DNA from: Rhodocyclaceae bacterium
GTDB taxonomy: Bacteria > Pseudomonadota > Gammaproteobacteria > Burkholderiales > Rhodocyclaceae
Direction of reading: 5' to 3'
Assembly (NCBI GenBank): GCA_020445765.1
Contig: JAGRFY010000044.1
Coordinates: 18,740 to 82,739, forward strand
DNA length: 64,000 bases
The notes under the pieces are model-generated. The model ran no database searches, was not told the DNA's origin, and saw only the letters and a program-made list of their open reading frames with translations. Numbering within the stretch: the stretch's first letter is position 1; every line of letters begins with the position of its first letter. The position numbers and the translations under genes were made by a program. This document shows positions 19,042-28,355 of the stretch, one piece after another.

Positions 19042-19265
19042 GCCGCTGGATTCCTCGCAGCTGGATTCCTCGTCACCGCAAGCGCTGTCGACAGCGCCAG
19101 GAAAGAGCGCTGCGGCGAGGCGCAGGGTCGCGTCGCGCTTGTTTGTCTTTCCCGAGGTCCCCGCCGACCGGACGGAAAGGTGACTCGCGGCAACCTCGCC
19201 TGCCGATGACGACCCGTGCAATCCCGCGCCTTCGGCGGCCGGGATGACGAGCGATCGCGCCACGA

Positions 19266-21869
19266 TCAGCCGGCCCTGTCGCCCACCGGCCACAGCCGGC
19301 ACCAGAGTGCCTTGACCGGCTCGAACGCCAGCGGCATCGCGACGCCGGCCAGCAGCGCCGCAAGCCACTCAGGCAGAGGCGGGGGACGGAAGGCGAAGGC
19401 GTCGGCCAGCGGCGCCACCAGCGTGATCGCGGCCACCGCGGCAAGAATGCCGATGATCACCGCGACGGGCACCCGCGACAGACCCGCGAACATCCCCCGC
19501 ACGCCCGGCGCAGGCGAGCGGCATGAGAAGATCAATGCGGCATTGGCCGCGACCAGCGATACGAAGGTCAACGCCCGGCCCTCGGGCGCGGGCATGGCCT
19601 GGGTCTGAAGCCAGACATACTGGCCCACGACCATCGCGGTGGTCAGTGCGCCCTGAACCAGGCTGAGCCCCAGGTGGCGCGCCGACACCAGACGCTCGGT
19701 GGTCTTGCGCGGCGCCTGTGACATCAGGCCGGCCCCCCCGCGCTCCGCTTCGAACACGACCGAGCAGGCGGGGTCGATCACCAGTTCCAGAAAGGCAATG
19801 TGGATCGGAGCCAGCACCAGCGGCAGGCCGAAGATCAGCGGCAGCGCCGACAGACCGATGATGGGCACGTGCACCGCCAGCGTATAGACCAGCGCCTGCC
19901 GCAGATTGGCAAAGATGCGGCGACCGAGGCCGATGGCAGCGACGATGGCACCGAAATCGTCCTCCAGCAGGACCAGCGAGGCCGCCTCGCGAGCCACGTC
20001 GGTGCCTCGCCGGCCCATGGCGATGCCGATGTGAGCGGCACGCAATGCGGGGGCGTCATTGACACCGTCGCCCGTCATCGCCACCACTTCGCCCCGAGCC
20101 TTCAGGGCGTCGACGATATCGAGCTTCTGCTGCGGCGTGACCCGCGCGAAGACCTCGCAGGCGGCGATGCGGTCCGCCCGCATCGCCGGATCGAGCGCCG
20201 CCAGTTCCCCCCCGGTCAATACCCGCTCGGCGTCGATGCCGGCCTGGCTGGCGATGACGCGTGCGGTACGCGGATGGTCGCCGGTGATCATCACCACCCG
20301 GATACCCGCCCGGCGACATTCGGCGACCGCGTCGGGCACCTCGGGCCGCAATGGATCGGCAAGGCCCACCAGGCCGACGAAGGCGAAATCGAAGTCGTGC
20401 TGTTGCTCCGGCCAGCTCGCGGCCTGCGTGTGCTCGGCGCGCGCCACACCGAGCACACGCAGGCCGCGGTCGGCCATCTCGGCCGCGCGCTGCGCCAGGC
20501 TGGCGCGCGCCGTTGACGGCAGATGGCACAGATCCGCGATCGCCTCCGGCGCCCCTTTCGCAGCGACCACGTCCGGGCGATTCCGCTGCGGCCGCCAGAG
20601 ATGGGACATGGCCGGCAGTTCCGGCGAGAGTTCGTACTCGCGAGCCAGCGTCCAGTCGGGGTGGAGGTGCTCGGTGTTCTCGAGATGATCATGGGCGAAG
20701 CGGTGAAAGGCCAGTTCCATCGCATCGTGCGGATCGATCTCGCTCGCGAGCACGGCGTATTCCAGCAGCCCGTGGAACGGCTCCGGAAGATCGGCGCCGG
20801 CCATCGCATCCGTATAGAGAATGCCGTCCTCCACCGCCAGGGCCGCGACCGACATGCGGTTGTGTGTCAGGGTGCCGGTCTTGTCAACGCACAGCACCGT
20901 CGTCTCGCCCAGGGTCTCGACCGCACTCAGGCGCCGCGCCAGCACGCTGCGACCGGCGATACGCCGCGCACCGAGGGCCAGGAAGACCACCAGAATCACC
21001 GGGAATTCCTGTGGCAGGATCCCCATGGCCAGGGTGATGCCGGCCAGCAGACCTTCCAGCCAGCCGCCACGGACGGTCCAGTGCAGCACCGCCAGGCCCA
21101 GGCACAGGCCGATTCCGATCACCGCCAGGCGACGCGTCATCGCCCCCACTTCGGACTGTAGCGGCGAGGCTTCCACCGCGATGCTCTGCAGGGATCGGCC
21201 GATGCTGCCCAGTTCGGTGGCGGCACCGGTGGCCGCGACCCGCATCAATCCCTGGCCGCGCACGATCAAGGTGCCGGCGAAGACACGGCCCTCGCCTGCG
21301 ACCTTGGCCACCGCCTCGGATTCGCCCGTCAGCATCGACTCGTCGGCCGCCAGTTCGTGGGACTCGAGCACCGGGCCGTCGGCGGCCACGCGATCGCCTT
21401 CGGCCAGCAGCAGCAGGTCTCCGCGCACCACGTCGCGGCCCGCGATGCGCACCGGCCTGCCGTCGCGGATCGCCAGCGCGCGCGGGCTCGAGAGATCCCG
21501 CAGGGCTTCGAGGGCACGCTCGGTGCGGCTTTCCTGGAGGATCGTGACAAGCATGATGACCGCCACGAAGCCCAGCAGTATCCAGGCTTCGTGGGCGTCA
21601 CCCATGATCAGGTAAATGCCGCCGGCGGACAGCAGCAACAGGAACATCGGCTCGCGGACCACCTCGGCGGCGATCCTTGGCAGCGTGCGCCGCAGTTGGC
21701 TGCCCAATTCGTTGGGGCCGTCGGCCGCCAGGCGGGCGAGCGCCTCGGCGCTGCTCAGGCCCGCATCCGGTCCGGCGTCGGTCGGCCGATCTTCCATCCG
21801 ATTCAGACGCCCGTCATCAACCGGGCAGGCGTCCCGGACCTGCCCCAGGGTCGCCGCAAGTCGCAGCAT
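19266..21869 (-). CDS. P-type cation-transporting ATPase (first of two)
   Basis: This is an inner-membrane P2-type ATPase of 867 residues that pumps a cation, probably Ca2+ or a related divalent ion. It has the N-terminal cation-ATPase domain (LSSAEALARLAADGPNELG), the actuator TGES loop (LTGESEAVAK), the phosphorylation motif DKTGTLT and the hinge TGDGVNDAPAL. The M4 signature reads PQEFPVIL rather than the PEGL of many Ca2+ pumps. The ATG at 21869 has a weak GGAAG upstream; an ATG at 21797 is the alternative. It is divergent from a BCAM0308-family gene. Confidence 0.92.
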   Translation of the reverse strand: MLRLAATLGQVRDACPVDDGRLNRMEDRPTDAGPDAGLSSAEALARLAADGPNELGSQLRRTLPRIAAEVVREPMFLLLLSAGGIYLIMGDAHEAWILLGFVAVIMLVTILQESRTERALEALRDLSSPRALAIRDGRPVRIAGRDVVRGDLLLLAEGDRVAADGPVLESHELAADESMLTGESEAVAKVAGEGRVFAGTLIVRGQGLMRVAATGAATELGSIGRSLQSIAVEASPLQSEVGAMTRRLAVIGIGLCLGLAVLHWTVRGGWLEGLLAGITLAMGILPQEFPVILVVFLALGARRIAGRSVLARRLSAVETLGETTVLCVDKTGTLTHNRMSVAALAVEDGILYTDAMAGADLPEPFHGLLEYAVLASEIDPHDAMELAFHRFAHDHLENTEHLHPDWTLAREYELSPELPAMSHLWRPQRNRPDVVAAKGAPEAIADLCHLPSTARASLAQRAAEMADRGLRVLGVARAEHTQAASWPEQQHDFDFAFVGLVGLADPLRPEVPDAVAECRRAGIRVVMITGDHPRTARVIASQAGIDAERVLTGGELAALDPAMRADRIAACEVFARVTPQQKLDIVDALKARGEVVAMTGDGVNDAPALRAAHIGIAMGRRGTDVAREAASLVLLEDDFGAIVAAIGLGRRIFANLRQALVYTLAVHVPIIGLSALPLIFGLPLVLAPIHIAFLELVIDPACSVVFEAERGGAGLMSQAPRKTTERLVSARHLGLSLVQGALTTAMVVGQYVWLQTQAMPAPEGRALTFVSLVAANAALIFSCRSPAPGVRGMFAGLSRVPVAVIIGILAAVAAITLVAPLADAFAFRPPPLPEWLAALLAGVAMPLAFEPVKALWCRLWPVGDRAG

Positions 21870-22304
21870 ACCGATTCTTCCGCGTACTTCCGCACACGTC
21901 TGCTGCGCACTGCATCTCCCATCCTGAACCCCCGCTCAGGCCGTGGCAGCCTCATGGCTGGGCGCGGCAAGGCATCGTTGCCGTGCACATGCACATTGGC
22001 ACAGCCGCTGATCATTGTTCGCGAAACCTGCACGGTTCAAGACCCCGGCTTTGACCATACACGCCCGGCGACGTGCCGTGGCAACGGCCATCTGACGCGA
22101 ATCAAGTGACGATAGGTTGCCGCCCGCAAAGTCGACGGCAGCAGGATCGACGGCGTGCCGATCAGGGCCACCCCGACGGCAACCGGTGGGCGCCGCAAGC
22201 GGTCGTGGACGCGTCCCGTTGCGAGTGCAGGCCGCGACCCGCGGTCCGTCACGCGCCGCCGCGTCCGGCGCCGAGGCCCCTGGAACGCCTCGGCCACCCG
22301 GTCT
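21870..22304. other. intergenic region between divergent ATPase and BCAM0308 genes
   Basis: No gene is visible. Besides the dyad listed separately at 22305, a second FNR-like dyad CTGAC-GCGA-ATCAA is at 22092-22105, without a well-placed -10. Confidence 0.4.
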
Positions 22305-22345
22305 TTGACGTTCGTCACCCGATGTCGGAGCCCGGTCGCTAGCAT
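22305..22345 (+). promoter_or_regulatory. FNR-like dyad with -10 box
   Basis: TTGAC-GTTC-GTCAC (22305-22318), with perfectly symmetric TGAC and GTCA halves, is centred 31 bp before TAGCAT (22340-22345). The predicted start of transcription near 22352 leaves a 45-nt leader before the BCAM0308-family gene. Confidence 0.55.
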
Positions 22346-22396
22346 CTCGCTGCTGCGGCCCTTCCCGGCAGCAGCGACCCAGATGGCGAGGAACCG

Positions 22397-22882
22397 ATGA
22401 TGGACACGTCCGGCAAGTACTGGCGCCCGATCCGACGCGACGAATTGCGGCCGGAGCGCATTCACGACCCTTACCGAGCTCACTTCAAGTTCGCCGACGG
22501 CACGCGCTGCCCGGATTGCGGTGCGGTGTTCGTTCATGGACGTTGGCAGTGGTCCGCACAGGCACCCGCGCATGCGGCCCTGTGCCCTGCATGCCACCGC
22601 ATCCGGGACGGATTGCCCGCCGGCTACCTGACACTTTCGGGTCCGTTCGTCGCACGCCACCGTGACGAACTGGTGCGCCTGATGCGCCATCACGAGTCGC
22701 ACGAGAAGAACGAGCACCCGCTCGAACGAATCATGGCCGTCGACGACCAGGACGGAAGCCTGGTGGTAACGACCACGGACATCCATATTGCTCGTCAACT
22801 GGGCGATGCACTGCACGACGCCTACAAGGGTGAGCTCGCCTATCACTACAATGAAGCGGAGAATCTGTTGAGGATCAGTTAG
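22397..22882 (+). CDS. BCAM0308-family zinc-ribbon protein
   Basis: The protein has 161 residues. Two CxxC pairs (CPDC near residue 36 and CPAC near 66) form a predicted zinc ribbon like that of NMD3. The rest (RHRDELVRLMRHHESHEKNEHPLERIM, then DGSLVVTTTDIHIARQLGDALHDAY) matches proteins named after BCAM0308 of Burkholderia cenocepacia, a gene of the low-oxygen-activated (lxa) locus. The molecular role is unknown. An FNR-like promoter lies upstream and a GAGGAA ribosome site precedes the ATG. Confidence 0.8.
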   Translation: MMDTSGKYWRPIRRDELRPERIHDPYRAHFKFADGTRCPDCGAVFVHGRWQWSAQAPAHAALCPACHRIRDGLPAGYLTLSGPFVARHRDELVRLMRHHESHEKNEHPLERIMAVDDQDGSLVVTTTDIHIARQLGDALHDAYKGELAYHYNEAENLLRIS

Positions 22883-23036
22883 ACGCGCTGACGGCCGCAG
22901 CGGCGGCACCCGGATCGGGACCGGACCGCCCCTGCAAACGCCCGAGATCGCGTCGATGTCGCGCGACTGGCACTGCGCCGGCCGATACCTGCCCGCGCCG
23001 ACGCACGTACCTCGCCCAAAATCGGGACGAGGCGCC

Positions 23037-23744
23037 TCACCGACGCGCCCCCCTCAACTCGTTCAACAACTGCAACTGGATTTCCTGCACTTCCATCAGC
23101 CTGTCCCATTGATTCGACAGCAGGTGGTCCAGTTTCTGGTGCAGGTGTCGGATTTCCAGTTCGGCCTTGAGGTTCACCTGGTAGTCGCGGGCCGCACCGA
23201 TGCGGTCCCGTGCCTCCTGCCGCTTCTGGCTCATCATGATCACCGGTGCCTGTAGCGCGGCGATGCAGGACAGGCAAAGGTTGAGCAGGATGTACGGATA
23301 GGGGTCGAACGGCTGCGCGACCAGCAACCAGGAATTGAGGCCCATCCATGACAGCACACCCGCCACGAACAGCGTCAGGAACTGCCGGCTGCGTCCGAAG
23401 TCGGCCATGCGATCGCCCACCCGCTCGAACAGGCTCAAGCTGGCACCGAACTCCTCCTCGGGATTGACCGACACCGTCTCCTGTCCCCGCAGACTCTCCA
23501 GCACCTCGTGCTCGAGTTGCGTCAGCTCACCCTTCTCTGCCTTCAGAACGGACTCGACATACTGCTGCTGGTAGCGCTGCAGGTCGTCGATGCAGACCCA
23601 ACCCTCGGGCTCCCAGTTCCCCCGCTCGGAGGCGATCAGTCTGGCCACGGCTTGGCGGACGCTCGATGCCGAGCGCAACGATCCGGCGCGCCGGCTGCCG
23701 CAGATCTGGCACTGCCGCCCGCCATGCCCCTTGTCTGTGTTCAT
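23037..23744 (-). CDS. DUF1003-family membrane protein
   Basis: The protein has 235 residues. An N-terminal CQICG motif and a soluble segment are followed by two membrane spans (FLTLFVAGVLSWMGLNSWLL and PYILLNLCLSCIAALQAPVIMM). A C-terminal coiled coil (LKAELEIRHLHQKLDHLLSNQWDRLMEVQEIQLQ) follows. This is the DUF1003 layout, and the family's function is unknown. The ATG at 23744 is preferred over a TTG two codons upstream. An FNR-like dyad lies upstream. Confidence 0.85.
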   Translation of the reverse strand: MNTDKGHGGRQCQICGSRRAGSLRSASSVRQAVARLIASERGNWEPEGWVCIDDLQRYQQQYVESVLKAEKGELTQLEHEVLESLRGQETVSVNPEEEFGASLSLFERVGDRMADFGRSRQFLTLFVAGVLSWMGLNSWLLVAQPFDPYPYILLNLCLSCIAALQAPVIMMSQKRQEARDRIGAARDYQVNLKAELEIRHLHQKLDHLLSNQWDRLMEVQEIQLQLLNELRGARR

Positions 23745-23849
23745 CGGCAAAGTCCCCGCCCGTGTATTGCGCTGGTGGGCCGCCCACGTGTTGAAGGTGG
23801 CCCCAGGCGCCAGCCCTTCGGCCAGCTACCGGGGCAACGACGCCTTGAC

Positions 23850-23891
23850 ATGATTTCACGGTCGTAGCGCCCGCACGATGACGCACATCAA
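23850..23891 (-). promoter_or_regulatory. FNR-like dyad with -10 box
   Basis: ATGAC-GCAC-ATCAA (23878-23891, plus-strand text) is centred 32 bp from AATCAT on the minus strand (23850-23855). It points towards the DUF1003 gene. The divergent phasin operon could also use the site, but no -10 is well placed on that side. Confidence 0.45.
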
Positions 23892-24058
23892 CTGCGTGCC
23901 CCTCGTGCGCGCACGAGTTCCTGCCGGCGAGCGCCGCACCTAGGCTTGCCATTGGCCCTTGCCGGTGGCCCCGGACAACACGAGCGCATCGAATGCCCCT
24001 GGCGACCACAGCCCGCGCCCGGATCAGGCCACACCGGAAACCGTGTCAGGAGGAGAAC

Positions 24059-24481
24059 ATGAGCAAGACCGTAAACGCCCCGATCGAGCCGCAAGCCCGC
24101 CACTTCGAGCGCACCCAGGCCCTCGCCTGTGCCGAATGGGAAACAGCCCGGCGCATCCTCGAGATCCAGAATGCCGGCCTGCACCGCTTCGTCGAGCTGC
24201 ACAGTGCGCACTTCCCTAAGCCCGGCAGGGAACTCGCCCGCCACCCGGGCAATCCGGCGATGCCTTGGGGCGACCTCTACGGCGAAATGGTCATCGGCAT
24301 GCTCGAATCCTCGGTCATCTCGATCGATGTGCTCGCCGCCATTCAAGCGGAGTTCGTGCGGCTGGCCCGTGAGGCACTTCCGCTCGTCAAGAGCGAGATG
24401 CTCGACGGGGTCGAGCAGATGAACCAGGCTTTCGCGTCCGTGTCCGCCACCCGTCCGGTTTCCATGAAAGAAGCCGCCTGA
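24059..24481 (+). CDS. phasin-family protein
   Basis: Phasins coat polyhydroxyalkanoate granules. The protein has 140 mostly helical residues; ACAEWETARRILEIQNAGLHRFVELHSA and LARHPGNPAMPWGDLYGEMVIGMLESS fit a phasin-like family rather than classical PhaP. The start at 24059 has an excellent AGGAGG-type ribosome site (CAGGAGGAGAAC). It leads a unit with a diguanylate cyclase (10-bp gap) and a Crp/Fnr regulator. Confidence 0.7.
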   Translation: MSKTVNAPIEPQARHFERTQALACAEWETARRILEIQNAGLHRFVELHSAHFPKPGRELARHPGNPAMPWGDLYGEMVIGMLESSVISIDVLAAIQAEFVRLAREALPLVKSEMLDGVEQMNQAFASVSATRPVSMKEAA

Positions 24482-24490
24482 GGTGAACGG

Positions 24491-25945
24491 ATGAGCACAC
24501 GAGCAAGCGTCCTCAGGAGTCCCGCATCGGATGATTCCGAATCACCCGAGCTGCCACGGGCAGGCGCGGACATCCATCGGGCGGGTCGGGTGGCACCCCC
24601 GAGCGCGAATCCCCTCGGTGCGCAGGCGCTGCTTGTGGTTGCACCCGACGGGACCATCGAATTTTGCAGCAGCGCGGCCCGCAGCCTGCTCGACGCGGAC
24701 GATTCGGCGCCAACCGGTTGCCATCTGACGCGATGGTTGCCGAACCTGCCGCTGCGCTCCAAGACGCCAGGCTACAACTGCGCCTACCTCGCGCTGCACT
24801 ACCCGCCCGGCGGCTGGCATGCCATCGAGGCGGTCACCGGCGGCGATCGCATCGTCTCGCTGGAGACCAGCTGTCTGGTGGTGCCCTTCGGCAGCAGCGC
24901 CCGAATCATCATGGGGCTGCGCACCGCGCCGGTCCGCGATGGCGTCGACGATCAGTTCCGCCGATTTCTCGCGAGTGTCGCCGCCAGCACCGAAGCGGTC
25001 GTCGTAACGGATCCGGCCGGTGTCGTCGAATACGTGAATCCGGCCTACGAGCGCCTCAGTGGCTGGTGCGCCGCCGAAGTCGTCGGACGATCGCGGGCTT
25101 CGATCGGCGTGCCCGAGGCCCGCAGGGCAGGAGACGCAACGACGACCACGCGCTGCACCCGGGCGATCAGGACCGAACAGACGCGCGCAGGCCAAGCGCT
25201 CTACCTCGAAGAGAAGGTCCGGCCGTTCACCGACCGGGGCGGGCGCGTGACTCACTACGTCAGCATGGCGCGCGACCTGACCGGCTGCATCCGCGCCGAG
25301 CGGATCCTGCAGTGGCGCGCCGACTACGATTGCCTGACCGGCCTCCCCAATCGACACATGCTGGTCGACCGCCTGCACCAGGAGATCGCCCGCGCTGCCC
25401 GCGAATGCGGTTCGATAACCGTGATCTGCGCCGACATGGACCACCTCAAGGAGGTCAATGACCGTCACGGACATGCTGTCGGCGACATCGCATTGCGAAC
25501 GGTGGCCCACCAGCTTCAGAGCTGTGTGCGCGACATGGACATCGTCGGTCGCTACGGCGGCGACGAATTTCTGCTGATCGTGCCCGGCATGCACCGGCCA
25601 GACGATGTCGATGCCCTGCTCGCCAAGCTTGTTGACAGCGTGCGTGGGCTGAGCCTCGGCGCAAATCGACCGGTCGATGTCTCCCTGAGCGCGGGCGCGG
25701 CCACCTACCCCCGCGACGCACGCGAGAGTTCGCGCCTGATCGAAGCGGCCGATTCCGCGATGTATCGCGCGAAGCGGGCGGGTGGCGATCGACACTGGGG
25801 GTACCGGCCGGATCATCCGACCTGCGTGCAGTCGCGCCCGGAAGCCGCGAAACTGCCGTTCCTTCGTGTGTGGCCGGCTCCGGCCGGCGGGCAAGCACTG
25901 GCCGGCCGGCCGATTGCTGAATGGACTTCCGATGGCCAGCCCTGA
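24491..25945 (+). CDS. PAS-PAS-GGDEF diguanylate cyclase
   Basis: The enzyme makes cyclic di-GMP from two GTP. The protein has 484 residues. A PAS-like segment is at about 40-145 (LLVVAPDGTIEFCSSAARSLL), and a second PAS at about 155-270 (AVVVTDPAGVVEYVNPAYERLSGW). The GGDEF domain runs from about 272 to 440. The active-site signature is GGDEF at 356-360, and the RxxD inhibitory site is intact at R347-D350, so product inhibition is likely. No membrane span is visible, so it should be cytosolic. It overlaps the Crp/Fnr gene by 14 bp. Confidence 0.92.
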   Translation: MSTRASVLRSPASDDSESPELPRAGADIHRAGRVAPPSANPLGAQALLVVAPDGTIEFCSSAARSLLDADDSAPTGCHLTRWLPNLPLRSKTPGYNCAYLALHYPPGGWHAIEAVTGGDRIVSLETSCLVVPFGSSARIIMGLRTAPVRDGVDDQFRRFLASVAASTEAVVVTDPAGVVEYVNPAYERLSGWCAAEVVGRSRASIGVPEARRAGDATTTTRCTRAIRTEQTRAGQALYLEEKVRPFTDRGGRVTHYVSMARDLTGCIRAERILQWRADYDCLTGLPNRHMLVDRLHQEIARAARECGSITVICADMDHLKEVNDRHGHAVGDIALRTVAHQLQSCVRDMDIVGRYGGDEFLLIVPGMHRPDDVDALLAKLVDSVRGLSLGANRPVDVSLSAGAATYPRDARESSRLIEAADSAMYRAKRAGGDRHWGYRPDHPTCVQSRPEAAKLPFLRVWPAPAGGQALAGRPIAEWTSDGQP

Positions 25946-26795
25946 CACGATCGACGGTCGATGGGGCCCGGTCCACGAGGGCATAGGCGGCGATGCCGCA
26001 TGGCCCCCCCGCCGGCCGCGGTGCATCGAGCAGGCCGCTGCAGGCCGGGTGGCAGCGGCGGATCTCATGGCGTTTCTCGGATTGCCCGATGCGCCCGCAT
26101 ACCATGATCGCGCGTTCTTCGCCTGCCGCAGCATACGCCAGGGCGAAGTACCGGTTCGTACCGGCGATCCATGCCAATACCTCTACGTGGTGATTGGCGG
26201 AAGTCTGGCCATGCGCATCATCGAGACCGACGGCACGGAACGCGTGATCGGCTTCCAGCGTGCCGGCGACACACTGGGTCTCGACGGCCTGGCCACGGGA
26301 CACTACGCCAGCGAGTCGGTTGCGCTCGAGGCCGGAACCCTGGCGATCATCCCGCTCGGGGGACAGGGTCGGGGAGGGCAGCCTGCACACAGGCTGCCGA
26401 CCTTCGTCTGCCACCTGCTCGGGCGCCAGATCATCCGCGACAAGGCCACGCTTGCCGTGATGGCCGCCACCCACGCACTGACGAGGCTGGGTGCCTTCCT
26501 CCTCGACTGGCACGAGCATGGTGCGGACAACGGCCCCAGCTTCGAGTTGCCGATGAGCCGCAGCGCGATCGCTTCGTTCCTCGGTGTCAGCCGCGAGACG
26601 ATCAGCCGCGCCTGCGCCGATCTCGGGCGCGCAGGTATCGTCACGGTTCGCGGAAACCGCTTCACCATCGTCGATGCGGATGCCCTGCACCGCACTGCGG
26701 CAGCCGCGATGATGCCCTGCCCACATCACGGCCGGGAAGCCTCGGCCGGCCGCATGAGACTGAACACCGAGGTTCGCGAACTGCAGGCGCATTGA
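25932..26795 (+). CDS. Crp/Fnr-family regulator without FNR cluster cysteines
   Basis: The protein has 287 residues. The effector domain strongly resembles FNR (VIGFQRAGDTLGLDGLATGHY, about 106-125). The helix-turn-helix (about 208-235) has RETISRACADL, keeping E222, S225 and R226, the FNR residues that read TTGAT half-sites. The FNR iron-sulfur ligands are missing: there is no N-terminal CxxCxxxxxC, and the place of the fourth ligand reads TLAIIP. Cysteines 31, 65, 81 and 160 are scattered. It is the likely binder of the FNR-like dyads across this block. The ATG at 25932 overlaps the preceding gene. Confidence 0.88.
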   Translation: MASPDTIDGRWGPVHEGIGGDAAWPPRRPRCIEQAAAGRVAAADLMAFLGLPDAPAYHDRAFFACRSIRQGEVPVRTGDPCQYLYVVIGGSLAMRIIETDGTERVIGFQRAGDTLGLDGLATGHYASESVALEAGTLAIIPLGGQGRGGQPAHRLPTFVCHLLGRQIIRDKATLAVMAATHALTRLGAFLLDWHEHGADNGPSFELPMSRSAIASFLGVSRETISRACADLGRAGIVTVRGNRFTIVDADALHRTAAAAMMPCPHHGREASAGRMRLNTEVRELQAH

Positions 26796-26832
26796 CATCG
26801 CGCAATACCGCCATACGCGGGATCGGTAAGAT
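26792..26832 (+). promoter_or_regulatory. FNR-like dyad with -10 box
   Basis: TTGAC-ATCG-CGCAA (26792-26805) overlaps the stop codon of the Crp/Fnr gene and is centred 31 bp before TAAGAT (26827-26832). Transcription would start near 26840, about 60 nt before the kinase ATG. Confidence 0.45.
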
Positions 26833-26900
26833 GATTCGAGAATGCGTTCGCGCCGACCGGCGTGCGATATGGTCATACCCGAGAGTGTCTTGCAGGCCGC

Positions 26901-28355
26901 ATGAACAGTAACGATACGGACGGCTTCCTGGGCGTCGTCGAGGCATCGGTCGATCCAATGCTGATCGCCGACGCGGTTGGCCGCATCCTCTACGCCAACC
27001 CGGCCTGCACGAACCTGTTCGGATATGCCCACGAGGTAATGCCGACGCTCACCATCGGCGACCTGATTCCAGAGCACCTTCGCGAATGCCACGCCGCGCA
27101 CCTCGCCGAATTCCGGGGTGCGCCGCGATCGCGCCCGATGGGTGCGCATCTGGGCCATCCGCTCTACGGTCGTCGCGCCGACGGCACCCTGGTCCCGACC
27201 GAGATCAGTCTCAGTCCGCTGGGCGACGGACGGGTGCTCGCTGCGGTGCATGACATTTCCCAGCGCGTGCAGGCCGAGGAAGCCATGCGGCGATGCTCCG
27301 CGCGCTATGCGGGCCTGCTCGGTGCCATTCCGGACATCGTCGTCGAACTCGATGCCGAACACGTCCTGCGCTGGGGCAATGATGCGGCCAGATGCTTCTT
27401 CGGGGAGCAGATGGCGGGCACCGCGATCGGACGGTTCCAGGCATCGCCCGAACATTCGTTTCCCCGGACCACCGATGGTGCCGTGCACGAAGTCTGGTTC
27501 GTGCGAGGGGATGGCGATCAGCGCCTGCTGGCGTGGAGCTGCCGCGACGTCGGCGAAGTCAGCGGCGAGCCCGGGGGACTGATCTGCACGGCACGCGACG
27601 TCACCGAGCGCCATCGCGACGAACAGTCCCTGCGCGAGCTGCGTGCCCAGATGCGCCAGTTCCATGCCCTCCACGTCGCGGGCCAGACCCTGCGCAAGAT
27701 CTCGCACGAGCTCAACCAGCCGCTCGACGCCCTGTGCGCCTATGCCGCCGCGGCGCTGAAACTGCTCGAAGGTCCGGATCTCCGGGTCGCCCAGTTGCGC
27801 GCAGCCGTCGAAGGCTGCTGCGACGAGGCCGACCGGGCCGGGCAGGTGGCACGGGCGTTGTCGAGTTTCATGCATCGCGACGTCATTCCCCTGGCACCGA
27901 TCGACCTGGTCAGGGCCGCCGACAATGCAGTCCGGTTGTGCCGGGACGACGGCATCGACTGCCCGGACATCACAATCGACATCGCGCCGGACCTGTGGGC
28001 GGCCATCGGCAACCAGCAGCAGATCGAAAGCGTCCTGCACAACCTGCTCAGAAACAGCATCGAAGCGCTGCGGCTGGCCGGGCAGAGCACGCCGTCGGTG
28101 CGCATCGAAGCGCGCAACGACGCGCGACGCAGCGGCATCCAGGTCACCTTCAGCGACAATGGGCCGGGCATTGACCAAGCGAGCCAGACGAATGCATTCA
28201 CCCCCTTCTACACGACGCGACAAATGGGCGTCGGCCTTGGTCTGACAATCTCTCGCGCGCTGATCGAGGCGAGCGGCGGCGAACTTTGGTACGACGGCGA
28301 AGCAGCCCCGGGGGCGACCTTCCGCTTCACCTTGCCGGCGGAGTCGGGCGCATGA
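26901..28355 (+). CDS. PAS sensor histidine kinase, FixL-like
   Basis: The protein has 484 residues and no membrane span. PAS-A (about 8-120) contains LIPEHLRECHAAHL, in which H64 aligns by eye with the haem-ligand histidine of FixL. A second, more divergent PAS-like region spans about 135-235. The HisKA box is KISHELNQPLDAL with H269, and the ATPase domain has LHNLLRNSIEAL and DNGPGI. It overlaps the FixJ-like regulator by 4 bp and lies next to the Crp/Fnr gene, as fixLJ-fixK do. Oxygen sensing through haem is a good guess but not proven by the sequence. Confidence 0.9.
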   Translation: MNSNDTDGFLGVVEASVDPMLIADAVGRILYANPACTNLFGYAHEVMPTLTIGDLIPEHLRECHAAHLAEFRGAPRSRPMGAHLGHPLYGRRADGTLVPTEISLSPLGDGRVLAAVHDISQRVQAEEAMRRCSARYAGLLGAIPDIVVELDAEHVLRWGNDAARCFFGEQMAGTAIGRFQASPEHSFPRTTDGAVHEVWFVRGDGDQRLLAWSCRDVGEVSGEPGGLICTARDVTERHRDEQSLRELRAQMRQFHALHVAGQTLRKISHELNQPLDALCAYAAAALKLLEGPDLRVAQLRAAVEGCCDEADRAGQVARALSSFMHRDVIPLAPIDLVRAADNAVRLCRDDGIDCPDITIDIAPDLWAAIGNQQQIESVLHNLLRNSIEALRLAGQSTPSVRIEARNDARRSGIQVTFSDNGPGIDQASQTNAFTPFYTTRQMGVGLGLTISRALIEASGGELWYDGEAAPGATFRFTLPAESGA

